Below, piece by piece: positions 1 through 7,308 of a DNA stretch of 9,907 nucleotides. Position 1 is the stretch's first letter; each line of letters opens with the position of its first letter. Source of the DNA: Zoogloeaceae bacterium. GTDB taxonomy: Bacteria; Pseudomonadota; Gammaproteobacteria; Burkholderiales; Rhodocyclaceae. Below the pieces are notes generated by a model. It did not search any database. It had not been told where the DNA came from and saw only the letters and a list, made by a program, of their open reading frames with translations. The position numbers and the translations under genes were made by a program. The stretch spans positions 1-9,907 of the forward strand of contig SSSX01000641.1 of the NCBI GenBank assembly GCA_015657735.1. Direction: 5' to 3'.

Positions 1-126
1 GCCTGCCTGCTGCTGGCCGAGTGCTTCGAGGCCATTGCCGGCGTCGGCCGCGGCCTCTCCGACCGCCTCGCGATGCGCTTCTTCAGCCATACCGGCCGCA
101 TCGGCCAGGCCACCTTCGCCGCCTGA
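1..126 (+). CDS. C-terminal end of a probable alpha-E domain protein (5' truncated)
   Basis: Frame 1 is open from the window edge to a TGA at 124-126 and gives the last 41 residues of a protein. The visible tail is helical and hydrophobic, with GLSDRLAMRFFSHTG near the end. This resembles the C-terminal helix of alpha-E (DUF403) domains, alone or fused behind a circularly permuted ATP-grasp domain. The stop lies 10 nt before the start of the transglutaminase gene, so the two are probably co-transcribed. Known clusters of ATP-grasp, alpha-E and transglutaminase genes are thought to make and process a peptide-like modification, and that context is the main support here. The fragment is too short to prove the family, so the gene could be something else. 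Confidence 0.5.
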   Translation, partial: ACLLLAECFEAIAGVGRGLSDRLAMRFFSHTGRIGQATFAA

Positions 127-136
127 CCATCCCGCC

Positions 137-1078
137 ATGAGCCGCAGCACTTCCTACGTCGTCATCCACGAAACCGAGTACCCGCACTGCGGCGTGCCGG
201 TGGCGCTGGCCCAGCACCTGCTGCACCTGCTTCCCCGCGAGCTGCCGTGGCAGACCCGCGAAGCGGGCCGCATCGTCGTCGAGCCGGCGCTGGCGCGTCT
301 CGTCGACGGGCAGGACGCCTTCGGCAACCCGGTGGCCTGGCTGTCCCTCGACACCCCCCACGACGGCCTGCTGGTGCGCGCCGAAAGTCAGGTGACGGTG
401 ATCGGCCGCACGCTGCCGAAGGCCGCCGCGTCGCCCGCCTGGGAGAGCGTGCGCGAGCGCTTCCGCTACCGTGCGGAGCCGATCAGCGCCGAAGCGCTGG
501 ATGCCCAGCGCTACCTCTACGCCTCGCCGCGGGCGCCGCGGGACGCCCGCCTGGCCGCCTTTGCGGCCCGCGCCTTCAAGCCCGGCGTGCCGCTGCTGGC
601 CGGCGCCCAGGCGCTGATGGAGCTGATCTTCAAGACTTTCACGTTCGATGCCGAAGCCACCGAGGTCGGCACCTCGGTGCACGAAGTGCTCGAGAAAAAG
701 CGCGGCGTGTGCCAGGACTTCGCGCACCTGATGATCGCCGCGCTGCGCTCCATCGGCCTGCCGGCGCGCTACATGTCGGGCTATCTGCTCACCGACCCGC
801 CGCCCGGCAAACCCCGCCTGGTCGGCGCCGACGCGTCGCACGCGTGGGTTGCGGTGTGGTGCCCCGAGAACAGCTGGATCGAGTACGACCCGACCAACGG
901 CATCCAGCCCGACCTGCGCCACGTTACCCTCGGCTGGGGGCGCGATTTCCAGGACGTGTCGCCGCTGCGCGGGGTGATCCTCGGCGGCCTCGCCCAGGCG
1001 CCCGAGGTGCGCGTCACCGTGATGCCCGAGGCGGAGTGGCGGGCCCGCCAGAGCGCCGACGTGCGCGGCGCGGCCTGA
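137..1078 (+). CDS. Transglutaminase-like cysteine peptidase family protein
   Basis: A 313-residue protein with two domains. Residues 1 to about 95 match the beta-rich bacterial transglutaminase N-terminal domain (YVVIHETEYPHCGVPVALAQ at 7-26). Residues about 155-255 form the transglutaminase core. The papain-like triad is visible: Cys192 in GVCQDFAHL, His235 in SHAWV and Asp251 in EYDPTNG. There is no signal peptide, so it should be cytoplasmic. Members of this family in ATP-grasp/alpha-E clusters are predicted to hydrolyse or transfer an isopeptide or peptide bond; the substrate is unknown. The open frame extends upstream to 35, but ATG 137 is chosen because the protein aligns from there and it follows the preceding stop by 10 nt. 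No clear Shine-Dalgarno precedes it, so translation may be coupled to the upstream gene. Confidence 0.9.
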   Translation: MSRSTSYVVIHETEYPHCGVPVALAQHLLHLLPRELPWQTREAGRIVVEPALARLVDGQDAFGNPVAWLSLDTPHDGLLVRAESQVTVIGRTLPKAAASPAWESVRERFRYRAEPISAEALDAQRYLYASPRAPRDARLAAFAARAFKPGVPLLAGAQALMELIFKTFTFDAEATEVGTSVHEVLEKKRGVCQDFAHLMIAALRSIGLPARYMSGYLLTDPPPGKPRLVGADASHAWVAVWCPENSWIEYDPTNGIQPDLRHVTLGWGRDFQDVSPLRGVILGGLAQAPEVRVTVMPEAEWRARQSADVRGAA

Positions 1079-1103
1079 CGGCGCGGCGCTGCCCGGTTAC
1101 CAT
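1075..1103 (+). promoter_or_regulatory. Weak candidate sigma-70 promoter for the 157-residue gene
   Basis: CTGACG at 1075-1080 and TACCAT at 1098-1103 are 17 bp apart, and each matches its consensus hexamer at 4 of 6 positions. The -35 overlaps the stop of the transglutaminase gene. If real, transcription would begin near 1110 and give the next gene its own transcript. The match is modest, and read-through from the upstream gene is equally possible. Confidence 0.27.
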
Positions 1104-1107
1104 TGGC

Positions 1108-1155
1108 GGCCCGCGCACCCGGCAGCGGTCGCCGTCTTCCGGCCGGCGCGGGGCC
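1108..1155 (+). repeat. GC-rich inverted repeat in the leader of the 157-residue gene
   Basis: GGCCCGCGC (1108-1116) is complementary to GCGCGGGGCC (1146-1155) with one bulged G. The loop of 29 nt can itself pair through CCGG at 1119-1122 and 1139-1142. The right arm ends 21 nt before ATG 1177. No T tract follows, so it is not a typical intrinsic terminator. It could be a leader structure or simply a consequence of high GC content. Confidence 0.3.
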
Positions 1156-1176
1156 CTTCAACCCTGCGGACTCATC

Positions 1177-1650
1177 ATGTTCAAGGCAACCAGAGATTTC
1201 ATCCGGGATCGCCAGCCTTTCGCCGGCTTCCCCGTCCAGCCGGTCAGCGTTCGGCGCCTGGGGGGCGGCGAGGCCGGCCACGGCTACCGCAACGCCCACG
1301 CCTGCATCGACCGCCAGCGCAATATCAAGATCGTCAGCGGCTGGCTGGTCAAACCCTACGACAAGGCCCTCGGGCAGACCGAGATCGTCCAGCACTGGTG
1401 GAACATCGACGCCACTGCGCGCAGCTATTTCGACACCACGCCGGACGCCGGCGAGGGCTGCGAGTACGTCACCGACATGGCGCTGGCCGAATTCGGGATC
1501 AAGAACTTCGACGACGTGCCGGCCAACATCTGCCATTCGATCCTCGCCCGCGACGGCGGCTACACGATGGTCGATCGCATCTTCGGCGAACTGTTCTACA
1601 AGCCGCTCGCCGCGCTGGAAACCGCCGCGCTGTTCAAGAAGGTGATCTGA
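1177..1650 (+). CDS. Conserved-looking hypothetical protein, 157 residues
   Basis: I do not recognise the family. The start is ATG 1177, where the product begins MFKATRDFIRDRQPF; the open frame further upstream is out-of-frame shadow of the transglutaminase gene. There is no signal peptide or membrane segment. Clustered aromatic and polar residues look like a real fold: GHGYRNAHAC (34-43), IVSGWLV (52-58), QHWWNID (72-78) and SYFDTTPD (83-90). This order recalls cysteine-peptidase-like folds, in which a G-Y/W strand is followed by H-x-W and D-x-T, and the neighbouring transglutaminase has a similar series. The residue before Tyr37 is Gly, so the usual nucleophile position seems empty, although Cys43 is nearby. 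The gene lies 98 nt after the transglutaminase gene and may share its transcript. A catalytic role is not established. Confidence 0.7.
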   Translation: MFKATRDFIRDRQPFAGFPVQPVSVRRLGGGEAGHGYRNAHACIDRQRNIKIVSGWLVKPYDKALGQTEIVQHWWNIDATARSYFDTTPDAGEGCEYVTDMALAEFGIKNFDDVPANICHSILARDGGYTMVDRIFGELFYKPLAALETAALFKKVI

Positions 1651-1665
1651 GCGGCGGCGGCGTGC

Positions 1666-1690
1666 ATTGCTCCGCTCGGCGCGGAGTGGT
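1666..1690 (+). terminator. Possible hairpin terminator without a T tract
   Basis: CTCCGC (1670-1675) pairs with GCGGAG (1681-1686) around a 5-nt loop, TCGGC. In RNA the stem can extend outward by three G-U pairs and one A-U pair to 1666/1690. It begins 15 nt after the stop of the 157-residue gene and ends before the protease gene. The sequence after it (CCAATGCGTTCTTG) has only scattered T residues, so intrinsic termination would be weak. Confidence 0.27.
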
Positions 1691-1708
1691 CCAATGCGTT
1701 CTTGATAT

Positions 1709-2713
1709 ATGAACGGGATGGAACGGATGACGCCGCGGCATGCATCGACGGGGTGGGCGGCATGGCTGGTGGCGGCGGTGGTCTGGCTGGCGCCGCCGCC
1801 TGCGTCGGCAGCGGAGCGGCCGGCCGACGGCCCGCAGGGCGAGGGGCGGGCCTATGCCTTCAATGAATTCCTGGTCGGCCAGCCGCGCTTCACGCTGCCG
1901 TTCTATCTTTTCAACGGCCACATCCTGATCGATGCCGCCGTGGACGGACGCCGCGGGAAGATCATGTTCGATACCGGAACCGAGTTCCCGTTCTTCCTCA
2001 ACAACCACTTTCTGCCGCTCGCCCGCGATCGGTTGGTCGGTCGGGGGCATGCGGGTTCGGGTCAGCCGATGGTTCTCTACCGGCAGGACGCTCCGCTGGC
2101 CTCGATCGAGATCGCCAACCAGCTACGCTTCGAGAACGTGGCCGGCGTGACACATACCGACTGGGATTTCGTGGCGCAGGCCTACACGCCCTATCTGCTC
2201 GGCAGCCTCGGCCACGGCTTCAATCGGAACTACCTTTTCGTGATCGACTACGACGCGCAAACCATCGACTTCCACGCCCTCGACCGGAGCGACGGCGTTC
2301 CGGTCGGGGTCGTCGATCCCGCGCGGGTGATCGCCACGCTGTTGTTTGTGCCCACCGGCGTCGACGGGAAGATGCCCGAGGTCGAGATGCGGATCGGCGA
2401 CCAGGCCATTACCGCCGTTTTCGATACCGGCAACCCGGGTTCCCTGGAACTGACCGAATCCGCACGGGACGCGCTGCTGGCGCAAGGCCGGTTGATCCTC
2501 GCCACCAGCGACTATACCTACGGCGTCCGCGAACCCCGCGTGCATGCCACCCTGACCGGGTTGACGTATGGCACCCAGCCGCTGCACGAAGTCCGCAACC
2601 TCACTTTCACGCTCGGACCGCGCAACCGGGTGGGGCTGGGTTACCACTTTCTGAGGCACTACGTCAGCGCCTGGGACTACCGCCAGCGAACGCTGACCCT
2701 GCTCCGGCGCTGA
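1709..2713 (+). CDS. Exported retropepsin-like aspartyl protease with two DTG lobes
   Basis: A 334-residue protein with an N-terminal signal peptide: hydrophobic WAAWLVAAVVWLA at 16-28, likely cleaved after PASA near residue 34, placing it in the periplasm. Two aspartyl-protease motifs are present: KIMFDTGTEF (Asp88) and TAVFDTGNPG (Asp239). Each lobe closes with the G-rich hydrophobic and D-Y strand pattern typical of the fold: LLGSLGHGFNRNYLFVIDY at 163-181 and VGLGYHFLRHYVSAWDY at 308-324. Pepsin-like enzymes need two such lobes, so one chain could make a full active site. Substrate and role are unknown. ATG 1718 and ATG 1727 are in-frame alternatives; 1727 gives a more standard signal peptide and has GGA 4 nt upstream, whereas nothing supports 1709 as a ribosome site. 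It is convergent with the efflux operon. Confidence 0.85.
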   Translation: MNGMERMTPRHASTGWAAWLVAAVVWLAPPPASAAERPADGPQGEGRAYAFNEFLVGQPRFTLPFYLFNGHILIDAAVDGRRGKIMFDTGTEFPFFLNNHFLPLARDRLVGRGHAGSGQPMVLYRQDAPLASIEIANQLRFENVAGVTHTDWDFVAQAYTPYLLGSLGHGFNRNYLFVIDYDAQTIDFHALDRSDGVPVGVVDPARVIATLLFVPTGVDGKMPEVEMRIGDQAITAVFDTGNPGSLELTESARDALLAQGRLILATSDYTYGVREPRVHATLTGLTYGTQPLHEVRNLTFTLGPRNRVGLGYHFLRHYVSAWDYRQRTLTLLRR

Positions 2714-2742
2714 CGGCTGTCCGGGGCGCCTTCGCGGCGGCT

Positions 2743-4179
2743 TCAGCTTCCCTTCCAGCCGCCGCCGAGCGCCTTGAACAGATCGACCGCCGCCACCAGC
2801 CGCGCCTGACGGTTCTGCACCCAGGCCAGCGTGGCGTCGTTGGCGCTGCGCTGGGCGGTGAGGACTTCGAGGTAGGGCGAGTAGCCGCCGTCGTAGCGCG
2901 CCTGGGCGAGCTGCAGCGAGCGGCGGGCGGCGTTCATCGCGGTGGCGTAGGCGTCCTCGGCCTCGCCGCTGCGGCGCACGCCGACCAGCGCGTCGTTCAC
3001 CTCGCGGAACGCGGTCTGGACCGACTTGCGGTAGCTCTCGAGGCTCTGCTTCTGCTGGGCGCTGACCTGATCGACCTGGGCGCGCAGGCGGCCGCCTTCG
3101 AAGATCGGCTGGGTGAGGCCGGCGCCGAACGACCAGATTGCCGACGGGGCGCTGAACAGCTGCGACAAATCCTTGCTTTCGCGGCCGAGGCTGCCGGTCA
3201 GCGTGATGCTCGGGAACAGCGCGGCCTTGGCGACGCCGATCTTGGCGTTGGCGGCGATCAGCGCGCTTTCGGCCTGGCGCACGTCCGGACGGGCTTCGAG
3301 CAGGTCCGACGGCAGTCCGGCCGGCGGCACCGGCGGCACCGGCAGCTGGCGCAGATCGCCGGGGGCGACCGTGAGCCCGGGCTGGCCGACCAGCAGGCCG
3401 AGCAGGTTTTCGGCGAGGGCGCGGTTCTTTTCGAGCTGGAGCTGGGCCGCCGTGTAGCTGGCCAGCGCACCCTCGGCCTGCTGCACGTCGAGCTGCGAGG
3501 CGATGCCGCCTTCGAAACGGGTGCGGGTGAGCCGGGCGCTCTTCGCCTGACTGCTCGCCGAGTCGGCGGTGACGAGGAGCTGGGCGTCGAGCGCGCGCAG
3601 GTTCAGATAGGCCTGCACGACCGTCGCGGCAAGGCTCAGCGACACCGTTTCGCTGGCGTAGCGGGTGCCCAGCGCCTGCGCGCGGGCGGCTTCCGAGGCG
3701 CGCCGCAGTTTGCCCCACACGTCCAGCTCGAAGGCGGTGGTGAGGCTGAAGCGGGTGTTGTCGCGGACGATCGGCGCGGTGGCCGGCATCGGCGTGGCGG
3801 TGGTGCGGCTGACGTGGCTGCGGGTGCTGGCCACGTTGCCGTCCACCTGCGGAAGCAGGGCCGCATCGACCTGGCGCAGCAGGGCGTCGGCTTCCTCGAT
3901 GCGGGCGGCGGCGATCAGCGCGTCGGGGCTGCCGGCCAGCGCCTGGCGGACCAGCTCGTCGAGCTGGGGGTCGCCGAACAGGGTCCACCAGTTGCTGGCG
4001 ATGGCCGGGCTGGCGGCGACCCGAGCAGCGCCGGCGACGTACTGTTCGGGCAGCTGGAGGCGGGCGTCGGGACGCTGGTAGTCGGGGCCGACCGCGCAGC
4101 CGGCCAGCACCGCCAGCGTCAGGGTGGCGCCGACGATGCGGCGGACGGCGAAGGGGGGAACGACGGGGCGGCGCATCAT
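2743..4179 (-). CDS. Outer-membrane factor lipoprotein of RND efflux system (NodT/OprM family)
   Basis: A 478-residue TolC-like channel, the exit duct of the tripartite pump. The signal peptide ends in a lipobox, VLAGC, with the acylated Cys at residue 28, so the trimer is lipid-anchored in the outer membrane. Family landmarks appear in order: NWWTLFGDPQLDELV (63-77), FELDVWGKLRR (150-160), LLEARPDVRQAE (293-304), TQPIFEGGRL (356-365), ARYDGGYSPYLEVL (427-440) and LFKALGGGW (467-475). The two helical-hairpin repeats cover about 70-270 and 290-475, the usual arrangement and length. The start ATG overlaps the pump stop as ATGA (4176-4179), and GAGGAG lies 5 nt upstream (4185-4190), so it is translationally coupled to the pump. 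A second ATG follows immediately. It is the last gene of the operon, and no clear intrinsic terminator follows. Confidence 0.95.
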   Translation of the reverse strand: MMRRPVVPPFAVRRIVGATLTLAVLAGCAVGPDYQRPDARLQLPEQYVAGAARVAASPAIASNWWTLFGDPQLDELVRQALAGSPDALIAAARIEEADALLRQVDAALLPQVDGNVASTRSHVSRTTATPMPATAPIVRDNTRFSLTTAFELDVWGKLRRASEAARAQALGTRYASETVSLSLAATVVQAYLNLRALDAQLLVTADSASSQAKSARLTRTRFEGGIASQLDVQQAEGALASYTAAQLQLEKNRALAENLLGLLVGQPGLTVAPGDLRQLPVPPVPPAGLPSDLLEARPDVRQAESALIAANAKIGVAKAALFPSITLTGSLGRESKDLSQLFSAPSAIWSFGAGLTQPIFEGGRLRAQVDQVSAQQKQSLESYRKSVQTAFREVNDALVGVRRSGEAEDAYATAMNAARRSLQLAQARYDGGYSPYLEVLTAQRSANDATLAWVQNRQARLVAAVDLFKALGGGWKGS

Positions 4180-7100
4180 GCCTGCTCCTCGGTGCGGTGG
4201 GCGCTGGCGTCGGCCGGCGGGGTGCGGCGGTCGGCGAACCAGCTGAAGAACATCGGAATGAAGATGGTGGCGATGAAGGTGGCGGCGAGCATCCCGCCGA
4301 ACACGCCGGTGCCCATCGACTTGCGCGCCGCGGCGCCGGCGCCGGTCGAGATCACCAGCGGGAAGACGCCGAGGATGAAGGCCAGCGAGGTCATCACGAT
4401 GGGGCGGAAACGCAGACGGGCGCCTTCGAGGGCGGCGTCGAGCACCGGCATGCCTTCGGCGCGCTTCTGGGCGGCGAACTCGACGATCAGGATCGCGTTC
4501 TTGGCCGCCAGGCCGATCAGCACCACCAGACCGATCTGGAAGTAGATGTCGTTGGGCATGCCGCGGATCATCACCGCCGCCAGCGCGCCGAACAGCGCGA
4601 AGGGCACCGACATGATCACCGCCAGCGGCAGCGACCATTTTTCGTACTGCGCGGCGAGGATCAGGAAGACCATGATGATGCCGAACCCGAAGGCGATCGC
4701 CGAGGTGGTGCCGGTGCGCTTCTCCTGGAAGGCCTGGCCGGTCCACGCCAGCTCGTAGCCGGCCGGCAGGGTTTCCCTGGCGACTTCCTCGACGATCCGG
4801 ATGGCGTCGCCGGTGCTCACCTTGGGTATCGAGTTGCCGAGCACCTTGGCCGACAGGAAGCCGTTGAAGCGTTCGAGCTGCTCGGCGCCGATCACCGACT
4901 TGACCCGGATCAGCGCGGCGACCGGCACCATCGCCCCGCTGGCGGAGCGCACGTAGACCTTGCCGAGATCGTCCGGCCGGGCCCGGTAGGCGGCGTCGGC
5001 CTGGAGCTGGACGCGGTAGGTGCGGCCGCTGAGGTTGAAGTCATTGACGTACAGCGAGCCCATCGTCGATTGCAGGGTCTGATAGACGTCCGACACCGGG
5101 ATGTCCATCGAGATCGCCTTGGCTTCGTCCACCTCGACGTAGAGCTGCGGCGAGGTGGGGCGGAAGAAGGTGTTGATGCCGGTCAGCTCGGGGCGCTTCT
5201 TGAGGGCTTCCATGAACTGCTGGAGAACGCCGGCGAGTTTCTGCGGATCGGCGTCGCCGCGGGCCTGGACGTAGGCTTCGAAGCCGCCGGCGGAGCCGAG
5301 GCCGCGGATCGCCGGCGGGTTGAACACCACCGCGAGGCCGTCGGGCAGGGTCATGCCGAGACCGGTGAACTTCTTCGCCAGTTCGTCGGCCACCCCGGTG
5401 CGCTTGTCCCAGTCCTTGAGCGGGATGAACACCGTGCCGGCGTTGGCCTTCAGGCCGCCGCCGATGATGTCGTTGCCGGAGATCACGAAGACCTTGTCGA
5501 CCGCCTCGTCCTGCTTGATCTTGGCCTGGAACTGTTCGCCGCTGACGCGGGTGCGCTGCAGGCTGGCACCGTCGGGGAGCATCAGCGCGCTGATCAGGTA
5601 GCCCTGGTCTTCGGCCGGCACGAAACCGCCCGGCACCGCGCGGAACATGAAGATGCCGCCGCCGACGATGATCACGCAGGCCACCGTGCCGATGATGCGG
5701 TGGTGCAGCGTCTTGTTGACGGTGCCGGTGTAGGACTTGGTGAGCGAATCGAACAGGCGGTTGAACGGGCGGAAGATCGCCGGTTCGTGGTGCTTGGTCT
5801 GCAACAGCAGCGCGCACAGCGCCGGCGTGAGGGTCAGCGCGACGACGCCGGAGAGCGTCACCGAGATCGCCACCGTGACCGCGAACTGTTGATACAGCTT
5901 GCCGGCGATGCCGCCGAGGAAGGCCACCGGCACGAACACCGCGCACAGCACCAGCACGATGGCCACCACCGCGCCCGAGACTTCGCGCATGGCTTCGATG
6001 GCCGCCTCGCGGGGCTGCATCTTTTCTTCCCACATCAGGCGCTCGACGTTTTCGAGCACGACGATGGCGTCGTCGACGACGATGCCGATCGCCAGCACCA
6101 TCGCGAAGAGGGTCAGCGTGTTGATCGAGAAGCCGAACACCCACAGGCCGGCGAAGGTGCCGATCAGCGACACCGGCACGGCGATCAGCGGAATCAGCGT
6201 GGCGCGCCAGTTCTGCAGGAACAGGAAGACCACCGCCGCCACCAGCAGCATGGCTTCGCCGAGGGTGTGTATCACCTCCTGGATCGAAGCCTGCACGAAT
6301 TTGGTGGTGTCGAAGGGGATCACGTAGTCGACCCCGCTGGGGAACTTCTGCTTGAGTTCCTCCATGCGGCTGCGGATGCGGTCGGCCACCTCGAGGGCGT
6401 TGGCGCCCGACTGCAGGAAGATGCCGACGCCGACCACCGGCTTGCCGAGCAGCGAGGTGCTGGCGTCGTAGCTCTGGGCGCCGAGTTCGACCCGCGCCAC
6501 GTCCTTCACGCGCAGCACGCCGCCGGGGCCGGTGGCGCGCACCACGATGTTGCCGAATTCCTCCGGCGAGCCGAGGCGCCCCTTGGCGGTGACGGTATAC
6601 ACCAGCTGCTGGCCGGCCGGGGCCGGCTCCTGGCCGATCTTGCCGGCGGCGTTCTGGCGGTTCTGGGCGGCGACGGCGTTGGCGATGTCGGTGGTCGTCA
6701 CGCCGAGCTGGGCCATGCGGTCGGGCTTGAGCCACAGACGGATCGAATAGTCGAGCGCGCCGAAGATCTGCGCGTCGCCGACGCCGGGAATCCGCTTGAG
6801 GTCGTCGAGGACGTTAACCAGCGCGTAGTTGGACAGGTAGAGCGGCGTGCGGCTGGCGTCCGGCGAGGTCAGCGTGGTGACCATCAGAATGTCGTTGGAG
6901 CGCTTCTGCACCGTCACGCCGAACTGGCGCACCACATCGGGCAGGCGCGGCTCGGCGATCTTGACCCGGTTGTTGACGTTGACGGTGGCCATGTCGACGT
7001 TGGTCCCGACCTCGAACGAGGCGGTGATCGTCAGGCTGCCGTTGGACGACGCCGAGGAGTTGAAATACATCAGGTTCTCGACCCCGGAGAGCTGTTCCTC

Positions 7101-7298
7101 GATCGGGGCGGCGACGGTCTTGGCGAGGGTTTCGGCAGACGCGCCGGGATAGCTGGCGGTGATCACCACCGTCGGCGGGGCGATCTCCGGATACTGGGCG
7201 ACCGGCAGCGCACGGGCGGCCATCAGGCCGGCGATGACGATGATGATCGAGATGACCGACGCGAAGATCGGTCGGTTGATGAAGAAGCGTGACATCAT
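4176..7298 (-). CDS. HAE1-family RND multidrug efflux pump, inner-membrane subunit (AcrB/MexB type)
   Basis: A full-length 1040-residue proton-driven drug exporter that works as a homotrimer between adaptor and outer-membrane channel. The N-terminus (SRFFINRPIFASVISIII) is the first membrane helix, typical of the family. The proton relay is intact: Asp409 and Asp410 in IGIVVDDAIV, equivalent to AcrB Asp407/408, and Lys933 in LAAKNAILIVEFA, equivalent to Lys940. Two homologous halves each have one helix, a large periplasmic loop (about 30-340 and 558-865) and a helical bundle (about 342-500 and 868-1025). The start uses a GAGGGGG ribosome site (7304-7310) overlapping the adaptor stop, with a 5-nt spacer, so translation is coupled. 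Hydrophobic and amphiphilic drugs are the expected substrates, but specificity cannot be read from sequence. No frameshift or missing key residue is seen. Confidence 0.97.
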   Translation of the reverse strand: MMSRFFINRPIFASVISIIIVIAGLMAARALPVAQYPEIAPPTVVITASYPGASAETLAKTVAAPIEEQLSGVENLMYFNSSASSNGSLTITASFEVGTNVDMATVNVNNRVKIAEPRLPDVVRQFGVTVQKRSNDILMVTTLTSPDASRTPLYLSNYALVNVLDDLKRIPGVGDAQIFGALDYSIRLWLKPDRMAQLGVTTTDIANAVAAQNRQNAAGKIGQEPAPAGQQLVYTVTAKGRLGSPEEFGNIVVRATGPGGVLRVKDVARVELGAQSYDASTSLLGKPVVGVGIFLQSGANALEVADRIRSRMEELKQKFPSGVDYVIPFDTTKFVQASIQEVIHTLGEAMLLVAAVVFLFLQNWRATLIPLIAVPVSLIGTFAGLWVFGFSINTLTLFAMVLAIGIVVDDAIVVLENVERLMWEEKMQPREAAIEAMREVSGAVVAIVLVLCAVFVPVAFLGGIAGKLYQQFAVTVAISVTLSGVVALTLTPALCALLLQTKHHEPAIFRPFNRLFDSLTKSYTGTVNKTLHHRIIGTVACVIIVGGGIFMFRAVPGGFVPAEDQGYLISALMLPDGASLQRTRVSGEQFQAKIKQDEAVDKVFVISGNDIIGGGLKANAGTVFIPLKDWDKRTGVADELAKKFTGLGMTLPDGLAVVFNPPAIRGLGSAGGFEAYVQARGDADPQKLAGVLQQFMEALKKRPELTGINTFFRPTSPQLYVEVDEAKAISMDIPVSDVYQTLQSTMGSLYVNDFNLSGRTYRVQLQADAAYRARPDDLGKVYVRSASGAMVPVAALIRVKSVIGAEQLERFNGFLSAKVLGNSIPKVSTGDAIRIVEEVARETLPAGYELAWTGQAFQEKRTGTTSAIAFGFGIIMVFLILAAQYEKWSLPLAVIMSVPFALFGALAAVMIRGMPNDIYFQIGLVVLIGLAAKNAILIVEFAAQKRAEGMPVLDAALEGARLRFRPIVMTSLAFILGVFPLVISTGAGAAARKSMGTGVFGGMLAATFIATIFIPMFFSWFADRRTPPADASAHRTEEQA

Positions 7299-7308
7299 CG
7301 GCGCCCCC

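Noticed and set aside
83..922. A minus-strand open frame of 279 codons opposite the transglutaminase gene
   Set aside because: The plus strand carries the intact Cys-His-Asp triad in family context, whereas the minus frame shows no motif.
2706..2730. GGCGC/GCGCC pairing between the convergent protease and efflux operon stops, considered as a bidirectional terminator
   Set aside because: The stem is only 5 bp with a 15-nt loop, and neither strand has a T tract after it.
3323..3349. A tandem GGCGGCACC repeat
   Set aside because: It encodes the Pro/Val linker between the two halves of the outer-membrane factor. It is two short copies in coding sequence, not an independent repeat element.
2123..3988. 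A minus-strand open frame of 621 codons overlapping the outer-membrane factor and the protease
   Set aside because: It is a repetitive Arg/Pro/Gly/Ala translation out of frame with the outer-membrane factor gene, whose lipobox and family motifs are clear.
4197..7292. A plus-strand open frame of about 1031 codons antisense to the whole RND pump gene
   Set aside because: Its translation is rich in His, Arg, Asp and Gly with no recognisable motif. It mirrors the pump gene and results from high GC content at third positions.
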